A DNA stretch of 64,000 bases from Nocardioides sp. AX2bis. GTDB taxonomy: Bacteria > Actinomycetota > Actinomycetes > Propionibacteriales > Nocardioidaceae. The position numbers and the translations under genes are program-made. The notes below the pieces were generated by a model that did not search any database, was not told where the DNA came from, and saw only the letters and a program-made list of their open reading frames with translations. Below are positions 50,311 to 59,855 of this stretch, in pieces. The stretch lies in the NCBI RefSeq assembly GCF_902506435.1, contig NZ_LR733215.1, positions 2,970,126-3,034,125 on the forward strand, written 5' to 3'. Numbering within the stretch: the first letter of the stretch is position 1; each line of letters opens with the position of its first letter.

Positions 50311-51459
50311 ATGACCGCCGGACCCGAGACGCAGACGTCCCTCATCGTGCTGGTCCTGGTGTGCGTGCTGCTCGCGCTCCTGGTCGGCGGCGCCGTCGGC
50401 TACGTGCTCGGCGTCCTGCGGACGCGGACCGCCTCCGCCCGGACGACCGCCGGGCTCGACCAGGGCGCCCGGGAGAGCAGCGCCGCCGAGGCGGCGGTGC
50501 TGCGCGAGAGCCTCGACCGGCTGCACGACCAGATGCGGGACCTCGAGCACAGCCGGGTGTCCTGGCAGAGCCGGCTCCACCAGCAGGTCGACGACGTCCG
50601 AGCCACGACCGACACCCTGCGCCGGGAGACCGCGTCCCTGGCCACCGCCCTGCGCAAGCCCGCCGTCCGCGGCCGCTGGGGCGAGCTGCACCTGCGCCGC
50701 GCCGTCGAGCTGGCCGGGCTGGTCGACCGGTGCGACTTCGAGGAGCAGGTCCGTCTGCACGGCCCCGACGGCGCCGAGGCGCTCGACGCCGGCGCCCTGC
50801 GACCGGACCTGGTGGTCCGGCTGGCGGGCGGGCGCAGCATCGTCGTCGACGCCAAGGTGCCGCTGGAGGCCTACCTCGACGCCACCACCAGCACCGACGA
50901 CGAGGAGCGCGAGGCCCACCTGGTGCGGCACGCCCGCCAGCTCCGCACCCACGTCGACGCCCTGGCCACCAAGTCGTACTGGCGCTCCCTGCCCGGCTCG
51001 CCCGACTTCGTGGTGCTGTTCGTGCCGGCCGAGTCGTTCCTCGCCGCAGCCCTCGAGACCGAGCCCGCCCTGCTCGAGCACGCCGCGGCCCGGCACGTGG
51101 TGCTGGCCTCCCCCACCACTCTGATCGGGCTGCTGCGCACCGTCGCGCTGGGCTGGAGCCACGCCGCGCTCACCGAGCAGGCGCAGGAGGTGCACCGGCT
51201 GGGCCGCGAGCTGCACGCCCGGCTGGCCACCTGGAGCGGCCACCTCGACCAGGTCGGCCGCTCCCTCAACGCCGCCGTCGGTCACTACAACAGCGCCGTC
51301 GGCTCCCTCGACACCCGCGTGCTCGTCTCGGCCCGCCGCTTCGAGGAGCTCGGGGTGACCCGCGACGAGCTGGCGCCCCCGCGCACCGTGGGGCTGCGGG
51401 CCGTGGACCGGCGCGGCGCGGCGCCGGAGGACCCGCCGGACCGTACGGTGGCGCTATGA
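50311..51459 (+). CDS. rmuC: RmuC-family DNA recombination protein
   Basis: A 382-residue protein with an N-terminal membrane helix (about 10-32), a coiled-coil section (about 60-110) and the RmuC nuclease-like core: RGRWGELHLRRAVELAGL, DFEEQVRLHG, RPDLVVRLAGGRSIVVDAKVPLEAYLD, FVVLFVPAESFLAAAL, and ASPTTLIGLLRTVALGW. RmuC limits rearrangements at inverted repeats; it belongs to the PD-(D/E)xK-like group, with the DAK in VVDAKV fitting the active site. It starts 38 bp after the GGDEF-EAL gene and its stop overlaps the next gene's ATG. Confidence 0.9.
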   Translation: MTAGPETQTSLIVLVLVCVLLALLVGGAVGYVLGVLRTRTASARTTAGLDQGARESSAAEAAVLRESLDRLHDQMRDLEHSRVSWQSRLHQQVDDVRATTDTLRRETASLATALRKPAVRGRWGELHLRRAVELAGLVDRCDFEEQVRLHGPDGAEALDAGALRPDLVVRLAGGRSIVVDAKVPLEAYLDATTSTDDEEREAHLVRHARQLRTHVDALATKSYWRSLPGSPDFVVLFVPAESFLAAALETEPALLEHAAARHVVLASPTTLIGLLRTVALGWSHAALTEQAQEVHRLGRELHARLATWSGHLDQVGRSLNAAVGHYNSAVGSLDTRVLVSARRFEELGVTRDELAPPRTVGLRAVDRRGAAPEDPPDRTVAL

Positions 51460-51908
51460 GCGCCCGCACGCTGTGGGAGGAGGGACGACAACCCGGTCAC
51501 GAGGTCGTCGCCCTCGCTGCAGCGCTCACCATGACCGCGGTGACCGTCGACCTGCTGCTCGACGACTCGCTGTCCTACTTCTTCGACCTGAGCTTCGTCT
51601 CGGTCTGCGTGGGCGTGGCGCTCGCCGTCCGCCCCCGCGACTTCTTCACGATCGGGGTCCTCCCCCCGCTGCTGATGCTCACCGTGTGCGTGCTGCTCGC
51701 CGTCGCCGACACCGACGTGCTCGCGCGGCCCACGGACGGTGTCGTGCAGGCCACGGTCACCGGGCTGGCGCACCACATGGTCGCCCTCGGCACCGGGTAC
51801 GCCCTCTGCCTCGCCGTCCTCGTCGTGCGCCAACGCTCCGGGCGCCGCCCGGAGCGGGCCGACGACCCGGTCGAGGCCCCCCAGCAGCCGGACCGCCGCG
51901 TCGGCTGA
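51456..51908 (+). CDS. DUF6542-like small membrane protein
   Basis: A 150-residue protein with about four hydrophobic helices (about 18-36, 40-60, 65-85 and 95-125) and a Pro/Arg-rich C-terminal tail. The start overlaps the rmuC stop as ATGA, so it is translated with rmuC. A small membrane protein after rmuC recurs in actinobacteria; it is named DUF6542 in recent annotation, and I assign that name from pattern memory. No motif reveals an activity. It converges on the YciO-like gene with a 4-bp gap. Confidence 0.68.
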   Translation: MSARTLWEEGRQPGHEVVALAAALTMTAVTVDLLLDDSLSYFFDLSFVSVCVGVALAVRPRDFFTIGVLPPLLMLTVCVLLAVADTDVLARPTDGVVQATVTGLAHHMVALGTGYALCLAVLVVRQRSGRRPERADDPVEAPQQPDRRVG

Positions 51909-51912
51909 GGAC

Positions 51913-52539
51913 TCAGTCCTCCAGGAACGGGGTCGGGTCGCCCGCACCGACGCGCAGGACCTCCGCCGTGCCGTCGGAGAGGTCCACCACGGTCGTCGGC
52001 GCGGCCGAGACCTCCCCCGCGTCGACCACGAGGTCGACGGCGTGGTCGAGGTCCTCCTTGACCTCCCAGCCGACCGTGCGCGGCTCGTCCTCGCCCGGCA
52101 GGATCAGCGTGCTGGTGAGCATCGGCTCGCCGAGCGCGTCGAGCAGCGCAGTGACGAACGGGTGGTCGGGGATCCGGACGCCGACCGTGCGCTTCTTCGG
52201 GTGCAGCAGTCGTCGCGGGACCTCCGGGGTCGCCTTCAGGATGAACGTGTACGGCCCGGGCGTCGCGGACCTGATCGCCCGGAACGCGTGGTTCTCCACC
52301 TGCACCAGCTGCCCGAGCTGCGAGAAGTCCTGGCAGACCAGGGTGAAGTGGTGGCGGTCGTCCAGGCCGCGGATGCGCAGGATCCGGTCACGGCCCTCGC
52401 GGTTGCCCACCCGGCAGCCCAGCGCGTACCCCGAGTCGGTCGGGTAGGCGATCAGGGCGTCCTCCTCCAGCGCCTGCACGATCTGGGCCAGCCGCCGGGG
52501 CTGGGGGTCCTCGGGGTGGACGTCGACGAACCTGGCCAC
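51913..52539 (-). CDS. YciO/Sua5-YrdC family protein
   Basis: A 208-residue protein of the Sua5/YrdC/YciO fold, which in TsaC/Sua5 makes threonylcarbamoyl-AMP for tRNA t6A. The N-terminus EEDALIAYPTDSGYALGCRV and the KxR-like patch RDRILRIRGLDDRHHFTLVCQDFSQL match, as does RTVGVRIPDHP. Length and the RxxLHPKKRTVG motif favour the short YciO branch, whose function is less certain than TsaC. GGAGCAGGCAGGAG lies upstream of the GTG. It diverges from a membrane-protein gene. Confidence 0.87.
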   Translation of the reverse strand: MARFVDVHPEDPQPRRLAQIVQALEEDALIAYPTDSGYALGCRVGNREGRDRILRIRGLDDRHHFTLVCQDFSQLGQLVQVENHAFRAIRSATPGPYTFILKATPEVPRRLLHPKKRTVGVRIPDHPFVTALLDALGEPMLTSTLILPGEDEPRTVGWEVKEDLDHAVDLVVDAGEVSAAPTTVVDLSDGTAEVLRVGAGDPTPFLED

Positions 52540-52641
52540 GCCTGCTCCTGCCTGCTCCCGACGCCGCAGCGCCTGTATCGTCCTGGGCGCCCACGATCTC
52601 ACGAGCCCTCCTCGTGGACGCAGACGGAAGGCGGGTGGCGC

Positions 52642-53715
52642 GTGCGCACGGCCCTCGCCCCGGTGACGACCCTGCTCCGCCTCCTCACCGTCCTCGCCCT
52701 CCTCACCGCCGCGGCGGCGGGACCCTCGGTCGCTGCCGAGGCGACGCCCGGTGCCGGCCCTGCCTCGTTCCTCCCGGCGACCGCGTCCCGGCTCGACGTG
52801 GTCGTGCCCGCCGACGCCGGGTCGGGCACGGTCCGCGCCGGCCTGGCCGCGGTGGGAGCCCTCGCGGCGCGCTACCCGACCGCCTCGATCGGCCTGCGGG
52901 CCGACGACGCCGAGGTCCCGGACGTCGCCGGCGACCAGCGCGTCGTCGCGCTCCTCCACTCGCCGGGACCGGTCCGGCGCACGGTGCGGACCGTGGACGG
53001 CGTGCCGGCGCTGGCCCTGCGCGGGCGTGCCCCCGACCTGCTGGTCGCCGCCAGGGCGCTGGCCGGTCCGGACGCGCGCCCCTCCGGCGAGGGCATCGCC
53101 GTCGACCCGGGCACCACCGGCACCGACCCGGTCACGGCCGCCCGTCGGGCCGCCCCGGTCGTCGCCGCCCTCCAGCAGGCCACGACGCGGGTGCTGCGGG
53201 TCGGGCTCGTCGCCCCGGGCACCCTCGTGGGCGGTCAGCGGTCCGGTGTCCTCGTCGGGGCCACGACCGCGGACGCCGCCGCCGTCGGGGCCCCGCTCGG
53301 GCTGCGGGCCTCCAGCGGGCTCCCCGACGTGGCACGCGGGAGCGCCTACGCCGCGCTGCAGTCCGTCGACGACGGCGGGCGACGCCTGCTGCTGCTCGGC
53401 GGGTGGGCACCCCGGGACGCGGAGGGCGACCGGCTGCTCGAGCGCCTGCTCGACCGGGCCGCCTACACCGCGGGCACCACCGGCTGGGACGGTCGTGGCG
53501 AGGAGTCGCTGGTCGTCACGGCGGGCGAGGACCCGCTGGTGCTCGCAGCCCCCACGGGGCCGGCCGCCGCACCCCAGGAGAAGTCGCAGGAGCAGTCGCA
53601 GGAGCAGTCGCAGGAGGGCTCAGCCGGCCGCTGGTGGTTCGTCGGCGGCGTCCTCGCGCTGCTCGTCGCCCTGGCCGCGCGCGGCGTGGTGACGGTGGCG
53701 CGCCCGCGGCGCTAG
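52642..53715 (+). CDS. Exported protein with C-terminal membrane anchor, unknown function
   Basis: A 357-residue protein with a signal peptide (about 1-31, ending AGPSVAAEA), a large extracytoplasmic region and a single C-terminal helix (about 333-350), followed by ARPRR. The middle part (SRLDVVVPADAGSGTVRAG, then ALALRGRAPDLLVAARALAG) reminds me of BcsB-like ligand domains of cellulose synthase partners, but this is weak and no glycosyltransferase lies near. The segment before the helix consists of QEQS repeats. The GTG start has GGAAGG upstream. Family not recognised. Confidence 0.7.
   Translation: MRTALAPVTTLLRLLTVLALLTAAAAGPSVAAEATPGAGPASFLPATASRLDVVVPADAGSGTVRAGLAAVGALAARYPTASIGLRADDAEVPDVAGDQRVVALLHSPGPVRRTVRTVDGVPALALRGRAPDLLVAARALAGPDARPSGEGIAVDPGTTGTDPVTAARRAAPVVAALQQATTRVLRVGLVAPGTLVGGQRSGVLVGATTADAAAVGAPLGLRASSGLPDVARGSAYAALQSVDDGGRRLLLLGGWAPRDAEGDRLLERLLDRAAYTAGTTGWDGRGEESLVVTAGEDPLVLAAPTGPAAAPQEKSQEQSQEQSQEGSAGRWWFVGGVLALLVALAARGVVTVARPRR
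53581..53616 (+). repeat. Three 12-bp in-frame repeats in the exported protein gene
   Basis: A 12-base unit close to CAGTCGCAGGAG occurs three times in a row, giving KSQEQSQEQSQE between the folded domain and the membrane helix. Copy number changes would alter linker length and keep frame. Confidence 0.85.
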
Positions 53716-53716
53716 C

Positions 53717-53740
53717 GCCGGCCGACCACCTCCGGCCGGC
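53717..53740. terminator. Hairpin between convergent exported-protein and ispH genes
   Basis: GCCGGCC (53717-53723) pairs with GGCCGGC (53734-53740) around a 10-base loop, between stops at 53715 and 53754. Further CCGGCC copies follow and allow alternative stems. Confidence 0.55.
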
Positions 53741-53753
53741 TCCGTCCGGCCGA

Positions 53754-54755
53754 CTACTTCCGGCCCGCGGCCTTCAGGTCGCGGCGCAGCTCCTTGGGCA
53801 GGGAGAAGATCAGCGACTCCTCGGCGGTGACCACGGCGCGGGCGTCGGGGTAGCCCCGCTCGGCGAGGTAGTCCAGGACGCCGTCGACGAGGTTCTCCGG
53901 GACGCTGGCGCCCGAGGTGACGCTGACGGTGCGCACGCCGTCGAGCCAGGACTCGTCGATCTCCGAGGCGTCGTCGACGCGGTAGGAGGCCTTCGCCCCG
54001 GCCTCGAGGGCCACCTCGACCAGCCGGACCGAGTTGGAGGAGTTGCCCGAGCCGACCACGATCAGCAGGTCGGCGTCGCGGGCGATGTCCTTGACGGCCA
54101 GCTGCCGGTTCTGGGTGGCGTAGCAGATGTCGTCCGACGGCGGGTCGAGCAGCGCGGGGAACCGCTCGCGGATGGCCGCGACCGTCTCCATCGTCTCGTC
54201 GACCGACAGCGTGGTCTGCGACAACCACGCCACCCGCTCGGGGTCGCGCACCTGGATGGAGGCGACGTCGCCCGGGCCCTGCACGAGCTGGATGCGCTCG
54301 GGGGCCTCGCCGGCGGTGCCCTCGACCTCCTCGTGGCCCTCGTGGCCGATCAGCAGGATGTCGTAGTCCTCGTCGGCGAACCGGCGGGCCTCGTGGTGCA
54401 CCTTGGTCACCAGCGGGCAGGTGGCGTCGATCGTCTTGAGGTCGCGCTCGGCGGCGTCGCTGTGCACCTGCGGGGAGACCCCGTGGGCGGAGAACACCAC
54501 GGTCGCGCCGGTCGGCACCTCGTCGAGCTCCTCGACGAAGACGGCGCCGCGCGCCTCGAGGTCGGCCACGACGTGCTTGTTGTGCACGATCTGCTTGCGG
54601 ACGTAGACCGGCGAGCCGTACAGGTCGAGCGCCTTCTCGACCGTCACCACGGCCCGGTCCACGCCGGCGCAGTACCCGCGCGGCGCTGCCAGCAGGACGG
54701 CGCGCTCGGCCTCGTCGGGAGGGAGCACGGTGGGCGTGCCGAGGTCGGTGGTCAT
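53754..54755 (-). CDS. ispH: 4-Hydroxy-3-methylbut-2-enyl diphosphate reductase
   Basis: A 333-residue [4Fe-4S] enzyme for the last step of the MEP isoprenoid pathway. The three cluster cysteines are in [24 protein letters not shown] and [10 protein letters not shown]; the catalytic glutamate/threonine region [10 protein letters not shown] and the [16 protein letters not shown] motif are intact. It corresponds to LytB2 (Rv1110). TACGAT lies 6 bases before the ATG (leaderless). It diverges from xseA across a short spacer that carries -10 elements for both genes, the same pairing as in mycobacteria. Confidence 0.96.
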   Translation of the reverse strand: MTTDLGTPTVLPPDEAERAVLLAAPRGYCAGVDRAVVTVEKALDLYGSPVYVRKQIVHNKHVVADLEARGAVFVEELDEVPTGATVVFSAHGVSPQVHSDAAERDLKTIDATCPLVTKVHHEARRFADEDYDILLIGHEGHEEVEGTAGEAPERIQLVQGPGDVASIQVRDPERVAWLSQTTLSVDETMETVAAIRERFPALLDPPSDDICYATQNRQLAVKDIARDADLLIVVGSGNSSNSVRLVEVALEAGAKASYRVDDASEIDESWLDGVRTVSVTSGASVPENLVDGVLDYLAERGYPDARAVVTAEESLIFSLPKELRRDLKAAGRK

Positions 54756-54831
54756 GGGCCCATCGTAGTGCCGTCGCGGTCACCGCCCGGTCGCTGCACC
54801 ACCGGCGGCGGTGGCGGCTACTGTCCCGCCC

Positions 54832-56082
54832 ATGGCTCTGGAGACCTCCGCCGCGTCGCCGGCGCCGGTACGCCAGGTCGCCACCGCCGTGGCCGGCTGG
54901 GTCGACCGGCTGGGCCCGATCTGGGTCGAGGGCCAGCTGGCCCAGGTCAACCGCCGCCCCGGGGTCTCGGTGGTGTTCATGACGCTGCGCGACTCCCTGG
55001 CCTCGGTGTCGGTGCGCCTGACGGTCCCCCGTGCCCTGGTCGACTCCCTCGACCCGCCGCTGGTCGAGGGCGCCAGCGTCGTGGTGCAGGCCAAGCCGTC
55101 CTACTACGCCGCCAACGGGTCGTTCTCCCTCGAGGTCCGGGAGCTGAGGATGGTCGGCCTCGGCGAGCTGCTGGCCCGGCTCGAGCGGCGCCGGCAGCTG
55201 CTGGCCGCGGAGGGCCTGTTCGCCGCCCACCTCAAGCGGCCGCTGCCCTTCCTGCCCCGCCGGGTCGGGCTGGTCACCGCGCCGGGCTCGGCCGCGGAGC
55301 GCGACGTGGTCGACAACGCCCGCCGGCGGTGGCCGGGTGTCGAGCTGACCCTGGCCTACGCCACCATGCAGGGCCCGCGCTGCTCGGGCGAGGTGGTGGA
55401 GGCGCTGGAGCGCCTCGAGCGCGACCCGGCCGTGGACGTGGTGGTCGTGGCCCGCGGCGGCGGCTCGGTCGAGGACCTGCTCCCCTTCAGCGACGAGACG
55501 CTGGTGCGCGCCGTCGCCGCGCTGCGCACCCCCGTGGTCTCGGCCATCGGTCACGAGCAGGACCAGCCGCTGCTGGACCTGGTCGCCGACGTGCGCGCCT
55601 CGACCCCGACCGACGCCGCCAAGCTGGTCGTGCCCGACGTGGTGGGCGAGCTCGACGCCGTCGCCCACGCCCGCGAGCGGATGCGCGCCGCCCTCGGTGG
55701 CCGCCTGGCCCGCGAGGAGGCCGGGCTGCTGGCGCTGCGCACCCGCCCGGTCCTGGCCGACCCGCGCCACCTGATCGACACCCGCGACGACGAGCTCGTC
55801 GCGCTCCTCGGGCGCGCCCGGCGCACCCTGGGCCACCGGCTCGACCGCGCCGCCGACGACGTCGACCACCAGCGGGCACGGGCCCGGGCGCTGTCGCCGC
55901 TGGCCACGCTGCAGCGCGGCTACGCCGTCGTGCAGGACGCCGCCGGTCACGTCGTGACCAGCGTCGCGGCGCTCGCCCCGGGCGGTGCGCTGTCGGTACG
56001 CCTCGCCGACGGCCGCGCCGACGTCACCGTCTCCAGCACCTCCCCCTCACCCACCACCCCCGACCCCGAGGAGAGCCGATGA
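54832..56082 (+). CDS. xseA: Exodeoxyribonuclease VII large subunit
   Basis: A 416-residue subunit of the single-strand-specific ExoVII. The N-terminal OB-fold contains [24 protein letters not shown]; the catalytic domain has [47 protein letters not shown], and [33 protein letters not shown] coiled helical part follows for binding XseB, ending in a Ser/Thr/Pro tail. The ATG follows TACTGT by 7 bases (leaderless). XseB is coupled downstream by an ATGA overlap. Confidence 0.95.
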   Translation: MALETSAASPAPVRQVATAVAGWVDRLGPIWVEGQLAQVNRRPGVSVVFMTLRDSLASVSVRLTVPRALVDSLDPPLVEGASVVVQAKPSYYAANGSFSLEVRELRMVGLGELLARLERRRQLLAAEGLFAAHLKRPLPFLPRRVGLVTAPGSAAERDVVDNARRRWPGVELTLAYATMQGPRCSGEVVEALERLERDPAVDVVVVARGGGSVEDLLPFSDETLVRAVAALRTPVVSAIGHEQDQPLLDLVADVRASTPTDAAKLVVPDVVGELDAVAHARERMRAALGGRLAREEAGLLALRTRPVLADPRHLIDTRDDELVALLGRARRTLGHRLDRAADDVDHQRARARALSPLATLQRGYAVVQDAAGHVVTSVAALAPGGALSVRLADGRADVTVSSTSPSPTTPDPEESR

Positions 56083-56288
56083 GCACCGACGACCGCCCGT
56101 CCTACGAGCAGGCGCGCACCGAGCTCGTCGAGACCGTCCGCCTGCTCGAGGCCGGCGGGACCTCCCTGGAGGAGTCGCTGGCGCTGTGGGAGCGCGGCGA
56201 GGAGCTCGCCGGGATCTGCCAGACCTGGCTGGCCGGCGCCCGCGAGCGCCTGGACGCCGTGCTCGACGAGCGCGAGGACGACGAGTAG
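56079..56288 (+). CDS. xseB: Exodeoxyribonuclease VII small subunit
   Basis: A 69-residue helical hairpin that wraps the long helices of XseA. The family motif [36 protein letters not shown] is followed by a highly acidic end (EREDDE). The ATG overlaps the xseA stop (ATGA), so the two subunits are translated together. Length is typical. It is followed by a convergent DUF4245 gene after 3 bp. Confidence 0.95.
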   Translation: MSTDDRPSYEQARTELVETVRLLEAGGTSLEESLALWERGEELAGICQTWLAGARERLDAVLDEREDDE

Positions 56289-56291
56289 GGC

Positions 56292-56909
56292 TCAGTCGCC
56301 GGGCTGGCGGTCCTGGTCGGAGTCGTCGGCGCCCTCCACGGTGACGTCGGTGAGCAGCGCGACGTACCCCGACATCTCCTGCGGCGAGGCCGAGCCGTAG
56401 ACCAGCACCTGCTGCCCGTCGACCTCGGCGGCGTACGCCGTGTCGCCCCCGTCGTCGCCGAAGCCCTCCCACCGGGTGGCGACCAGGCCCTCGGCCTCGG
56501 CGCCGTTGAAGACCAGCGGGTCGCGCTCGGAGTAGTCCTCGTCGACCAGGGACTCCAGCATCTCCTCCAGCGGCGCGTCCGCCACCCGCAGGCCGACGTA
56601 GTCGGAGTCCGCCGTCAGCACCGACAGGTCGAAGGCGGGCCGGGGTGCCGGGGTGAAGTCGACGTCGCTGGCGCCCCAGCCCGAGGGGAGCGTGGCCGGG
56701 TAGACCACGTCGACGCCCGCCACCTGCACGTCGCGCACCAGGGCGAGGTAGTCGACGGGCTCCCGGTCGAAGACGTCCTCGTCGCTGGTCAGGTTGCGGA
56801 GCCCGAAGACCACGAGCACCCCGACGACGGTCACCACCATCGCGCCGACCAGGCCGCCGAAGGAACGCGAGTAGCGCCCCGGCCGTCCCGCGCTCCCCGT
56901 CTCGCTCAC
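56292..56909 (-). CDS. DUF4245 single-pass membrane protein
   Basis: A 205-residue protein with a transmembrane helix at about residues 19-38, then an extracytoplasmic domain. Recognisable family segments are [10 protein letters not shown] (just after the helix), [20 protein letters not shown], and [33 protein letters not shown]. It matches DUF4245, which neighbours glpX and xseAB in many actinobacteria (Rv1100 position). Function unknown. GGGAGG lies 8 bases before the GTG, and the divergent glpX promoter element is within the same short spacer. Confidence 0.83.
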   Translation of the reverse strand: MSETGSAGRPGRYSRSFGGLVGAMVVTVVGVLVVFGLRNLTSDEDVFDREPVDYLALVRDVQVAGVDVVYPATLPSGWGASDVDFTPAPRPAFDLSVLTADSDYVGLRVADAPLEEMLESLVDEDYSERDPLVFNGAEAEGLVATRWEGFGDDGGDTAYAAEVDGQQVLVYGSASPQEMSGYVALLTDVTVEGADDSDQDRQPGD

Positions 56910-56953
56910 GTCGTCATCCTCCCAGGTCCCCGGCTACGGCTAGCATCCCGCCC

Positions 56954-57982
56954 ATGAGCCACGTGGAGCCCGAGACCATCGCCACCGCCCCCGGCGGGCC
57001 CGACCGCAACCTCGCGCTGGAGCTCGTGCGGGTCACCGAGGCCGCCGCGATGGCGGCCGGCCGGTGGGTCGGCAAGGGCGACAAGAACGGCGCCGACGGC
57101 GTCGCCGTCAACGCGATGCGCGTGATGATCTCCAGCATCCAGATGCGCGGCACGGTCGTCATCGGTGAGGGTGAGAAGGACAACGCGCCGATGCTCTACA
57201 ACGGCGAGGAGGTCGGTGACGGGACCGGCCCCGAGTGCGACGTCGCGGTCGACCCGATCGACGGCACGACCCTGACGGCCAAGGGCATGAGCAACGCGGT
57301 CGCGGTCCTGGCCGTCAGCCCCCGCGGCTCCATGTACGACCCCTCCGCGGTGTTCTACATGGACAAGCTGGCCACCGGGCCGGAGGCCGCCGAGCACGTC
57401 GACATCCGGCTGCCCGTGGCCGAGAACATCCACCAGGTCGCCAAGGCCAAGGGCCGCAAGCCCGAGGACGTCACCGTCGTCGTCCTCGACCGGCCCCGCC
57501 ACGAGAAGCTCGCCGAGGAGATCCGGGCCACCGGCGCCCGGATCAAGTTCATCGTCGACGGTGACGTCGCGGGCGCGATCTCGGCCGCCCGCCCCGACAG
57601 CGGCGTCGACCTGCTGCTGGGCGTCGGCGGCACCCCGGAGGCGATCATCACCGCCTGCGCGATGAAGTGCATGGGGGGCGTCATCCAGACCCAGCTCTGG
57701 CCGACCGACGACGCCGAGCGCCAGAAGGCGCTGGACGCCGGTCTCATCCTGGACCCGGACCACGTGCTGTCCACCGAGGACCTCGTCACCGGCGACGACT
57801 GCTTCTTCGTGGCCACCGGGATCACCGACGGCGACCTGATGCGCGGCGTGCGCTACAGCGGGGGTGGCGCGACGACGCACTCGTTGGTGATGCGCTCGCG
57901 CAGCGGCACGATCCGCTCGATCACCTCCGAGCACCGGCTGGCGAAGCTACGCGCTTTCTCCGCGATCGACTTCGACCGCTGA
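56954..57982 (+). CDS. glpX: Class II fructose-1,6-bisphosphatase
   Basis: A 342-residue GlpX-type phosphatase that forms fructose-6-phosphate in gluconeogenesis; actinobacteria commonly have only this class. Metal and substrate motifs are [46 protein letters not shown] and [20 protein letters not shown]. It corresponds to Rv1099c. TAGCAT ends 7 bases before the ATG (leaderless). Its 3' end overlaps the convergent lipase-like gene by 36 bases, which is unusual for a core gene. Confidence 0.96.
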   Translation: MSHVEPETIATAPGGPDRNLALELVRVTEAAAMAAGRWVGKGDKNGADGVAVNAMRVMISSIQMRGTVVIGEGEKDNAPMLYNGEEVGDGTGPECDVAVDPIDGTTLTAKGMSNAVAVLAVSPRGSMYDPSAVFYMDKLATGPEAAEHVDIRLPVAENIHQVAKAKGRKPEDVTVVVLDRPRHEKLAEEIRATGARIKFIVDGDVAGAISAARPDSGVDLLLGVGGTPEAIITACAMKCMGGVIQTQLWPTDDAERQKALDAGLILDPDHVLSTEDLVTGDDCFFVATGITDGDLMRGVRYSGGGATTHSLVMRSRSGTIRSITSEHRLAKLRAFSAIDFDR

Positions 57983-58852
57983 GCCGGACCCGCCGACCCC
58001 GACGCCCGTGAGCCGGGCCGTCGCCCGGGCGGTGGTCGTCCCGACCTCCGGCAGGTCGTGACGACCCAGCGCCTCGACCACGACGGCGAGGACGCGTGGG
58101 TCGACGGCCATGCCCAGGTGCGTGGCCCGCACCTCCACCGACGTCGCCTCCGGGTCGACGCAGGCGCGGTGGTCGACCACCCCGTCGCGCCGCGACCAGA
58201 CCGCGGTGAAGGCGACCTCGTCCGGCACCGGGGCCCGGGTCTCGTCGAAGCTCGCGCGGGCGCACCGCCCGTTGACACAGTCCTCGGCCATCAGCCCGCG
58301 GCACCCCGCCGCGCTGAGCCGCACCAGCAGCTCCAGGCTGGCGCTCAGCGAGACGTGGTGCGCCCCCGGGGCCAGCATCGGGCTGCCCAGGGTGACGATG
58401 CCCGAGACCAGGTCCGGGCGACGCACCGCGAGACCGCGTGCGAGCATGCCACCGAGGCTGTGGCCGACGACCTGCACGCGGGAGCCGCGCCGCGCGGCGA
58501 TCGCCTCGATCCGGCTCTCGAGCTGGTCGGCGGCCGAGGCGGTGCAGCCGATGTTCGCGTGGATCTGGGACCGGTAGGTCCGTCGGCCCGCGCGGCGCAG
58601 CCCCGCGGCCATCACGGCCAGCGACCCGTCGCCGGCCAGGAACCCGGGGACGAGCACGACCGGCTCGGCGTCGCGCGGCCGGCTGCGTTCGGCGTACGGG
58701 AGCGCCCGGCGGCGCCGGTGCTCCGCGGCGGCGTGCCAGAGCGCCCGCCCGGCCTCGCCCACGACCCCGGCCTCGCGCAGCACCGCACCCGCTCCGGGAG
58801 GTGCGAAGCCCTCCGGGAGCAGGAAGGAGGCGGTGGGTGAGACGCCGGTCAC
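57947..58852 (-). CDS. Lipase-like alpha/beta hydrolase
   Basis: A 301-residue protein with the lipase pattern [19 protein letters not shown] (oxyanion region) and the nucleophile elbow GHSLGG (in [21 protein letters not shown]). The catalytic aspartate is probably in [16 protein letters not shown] and the histidine in [13 protein letters not shown]. No signal peptide is seen. Family resembles PGAP1/triacylglycerol lipase-type enzymes. The GTG used follows TAACGT by 7 bases. Its last 36 bases are antisense to the end of glpX, and it diverges from another hydrolase gene. Confidence 0.82.
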   Translation of the reverse strand: MTGVSPTASFLLPEGFAPPGAGAVLREAGVVGEAGRALWHAAAEHRRRRALPYAERSRPRDAEPVVLVPGFLAGDGSLAVMAAGLRRAGRRTYRSQIHANIGCTASAADQLESRIEAIAARRGSRVQVVGHSLGGMLARGLAVRRPDLVSGIVTLGSPMLAPGAHHVSLSASLELLVRLSAAGCRGLMAEDCVNGRCARASFDETRAPVPDEVAFTAVWSRRDGVVDHRACVDPEATSVEVRATHLGMAVDPRVLAVVVEALGRHDLPEVGTTTARATARLTGVGVGGSGSAVEVDRGESA

Positions 58853-58937
58853 ACGCGGGACGTTAGACCCGCCACCTCGCCCACGGGGGTGAACGGAGGA
58901 GACAGGTGGGAGCACGGTCGTGCGCTTGACTGGTCCC

Positions 58938-59852
58938 ATGGTCTCGAGCCCGTCCCCCGTCGCCGTGTCCGAGGAGCTCTTCGCGCCGGTCAGCCGCGAC
59001 GTCGAGCTCTGCTACCAGACCTTCGGCGACCCCGAGGACGAGCCGCTGCTGCTGGTGATGGGGCTCGGCGGGCCGATGAACTGGTGGTCGCCCGGGCTCT
59101 GCGAGGACCTCGCCCGCACCGGGTTCTTCGTCGTCCGCTACGACAACCGCGACACCGGCCGCTCGAGCCGGGGCACCGGCCGGATCGGACGCACCGCCCT
59201 CGTGCGCGCGTTCGTCGGCCTGCCGGCCAGCGCGCCGTACGCCCTGACCGACCTCGCCGACGACGCGTTCGGGCTCCTGGACCACCTCGGCCTGCAGACC
59301 GCCCACGTGGTGGGGGTCTCGATGGGCGGGATGATCGTGCAGACCATGGCGGTGACGCGACCCGGCCGCGTCCGCTCGTTGGTCAGCATCATGTCGACGA
59401 CCGGCAAGCGCACGGTCGGGTGGCAGAACCCCGCGCTCCTGCCGATGCTCGCGCTGCCGCGCAAGGGCGGCCGCGAGGCGTTCGTGGCCACCAGCGTCAC
59501 GACCTGGCGCGCGATCGGCTCGCCGGCCTACGAGCGGACGCGCGCGGCCATCGAGGCGCAGGCCGAGGAGACGTTCGACCGCGGGGCCAGCGCCAGCGGG
59601 GTGCTGCGCCAGACGATGGCCATCCTGACCCAGCCTGACCGCAGCGCGGCGCTGCGCCGGCTGCGGCTGCCGGCGGCGGTGCTGCACGGCGAGGCCGACA
59701 AGATGGTGCACGTCTCCGGCGGACGCGCCACCGCCGCGGCGATCCCGGACGCCGAGCTGGTGGTGGTCGAGGGCATGGGGCACGACCTGCCCGAACCGCT
59801 GTGGCCGACGATCGTGGGCCTGGTCCGCCGCACGGCCGACCGCGTGTCCTGA
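58938..59852 (+). CDS. Alpha/beta fold hydrolase
   Basis: A 304-residue hydrolase. Motifs in order: LLVMGLGGPMNWWSPGL (oxyanion hole), VVRYDNRDTGRSS, the nucleophile elbow GVSMGG in AHVVGVSMGGMIVQTMA, AVLHGEADKMVHVSGG and VEGMGHDLPEPLWP with the catalytic histidine. This is the pattern of aclacinomycin methylesterase-like and related actinobacterial hydrolases; the substrate is unknown. An in-frame GTG six codons upstream is an alternative. The end converges on an ABC ATPase gene with a 3-bp gap. Confidence 0.86.
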   Translation: MVSSPSPVAVSEELFAPVSRDVELCYQTFGDPEDEPLLLVMGLGGPMNWWSPGLCEDLARTGFFVVRYDNRDTGRSSRGTGRIGRTALVRAFVGLPASAPYALTDLADDAFGLLDHLGLQTAHVVGVSMGGMIVQTMAVTRPGRVRSLVSIMSTTGKRTVGWQNPALLPMLALPRKGGREAFVATSVTTWRAIGSPAYERTRAAIEAQAEETFDRGASASGVLRQTMAILTQPDRSAALRRLRLPAAVLHGEADKMVHVSGGRATAAAIPDAELVVVEGMGHDLPEPLWPTIVGLVRRTADRVS

Positions 59853-59855
59853 CCG

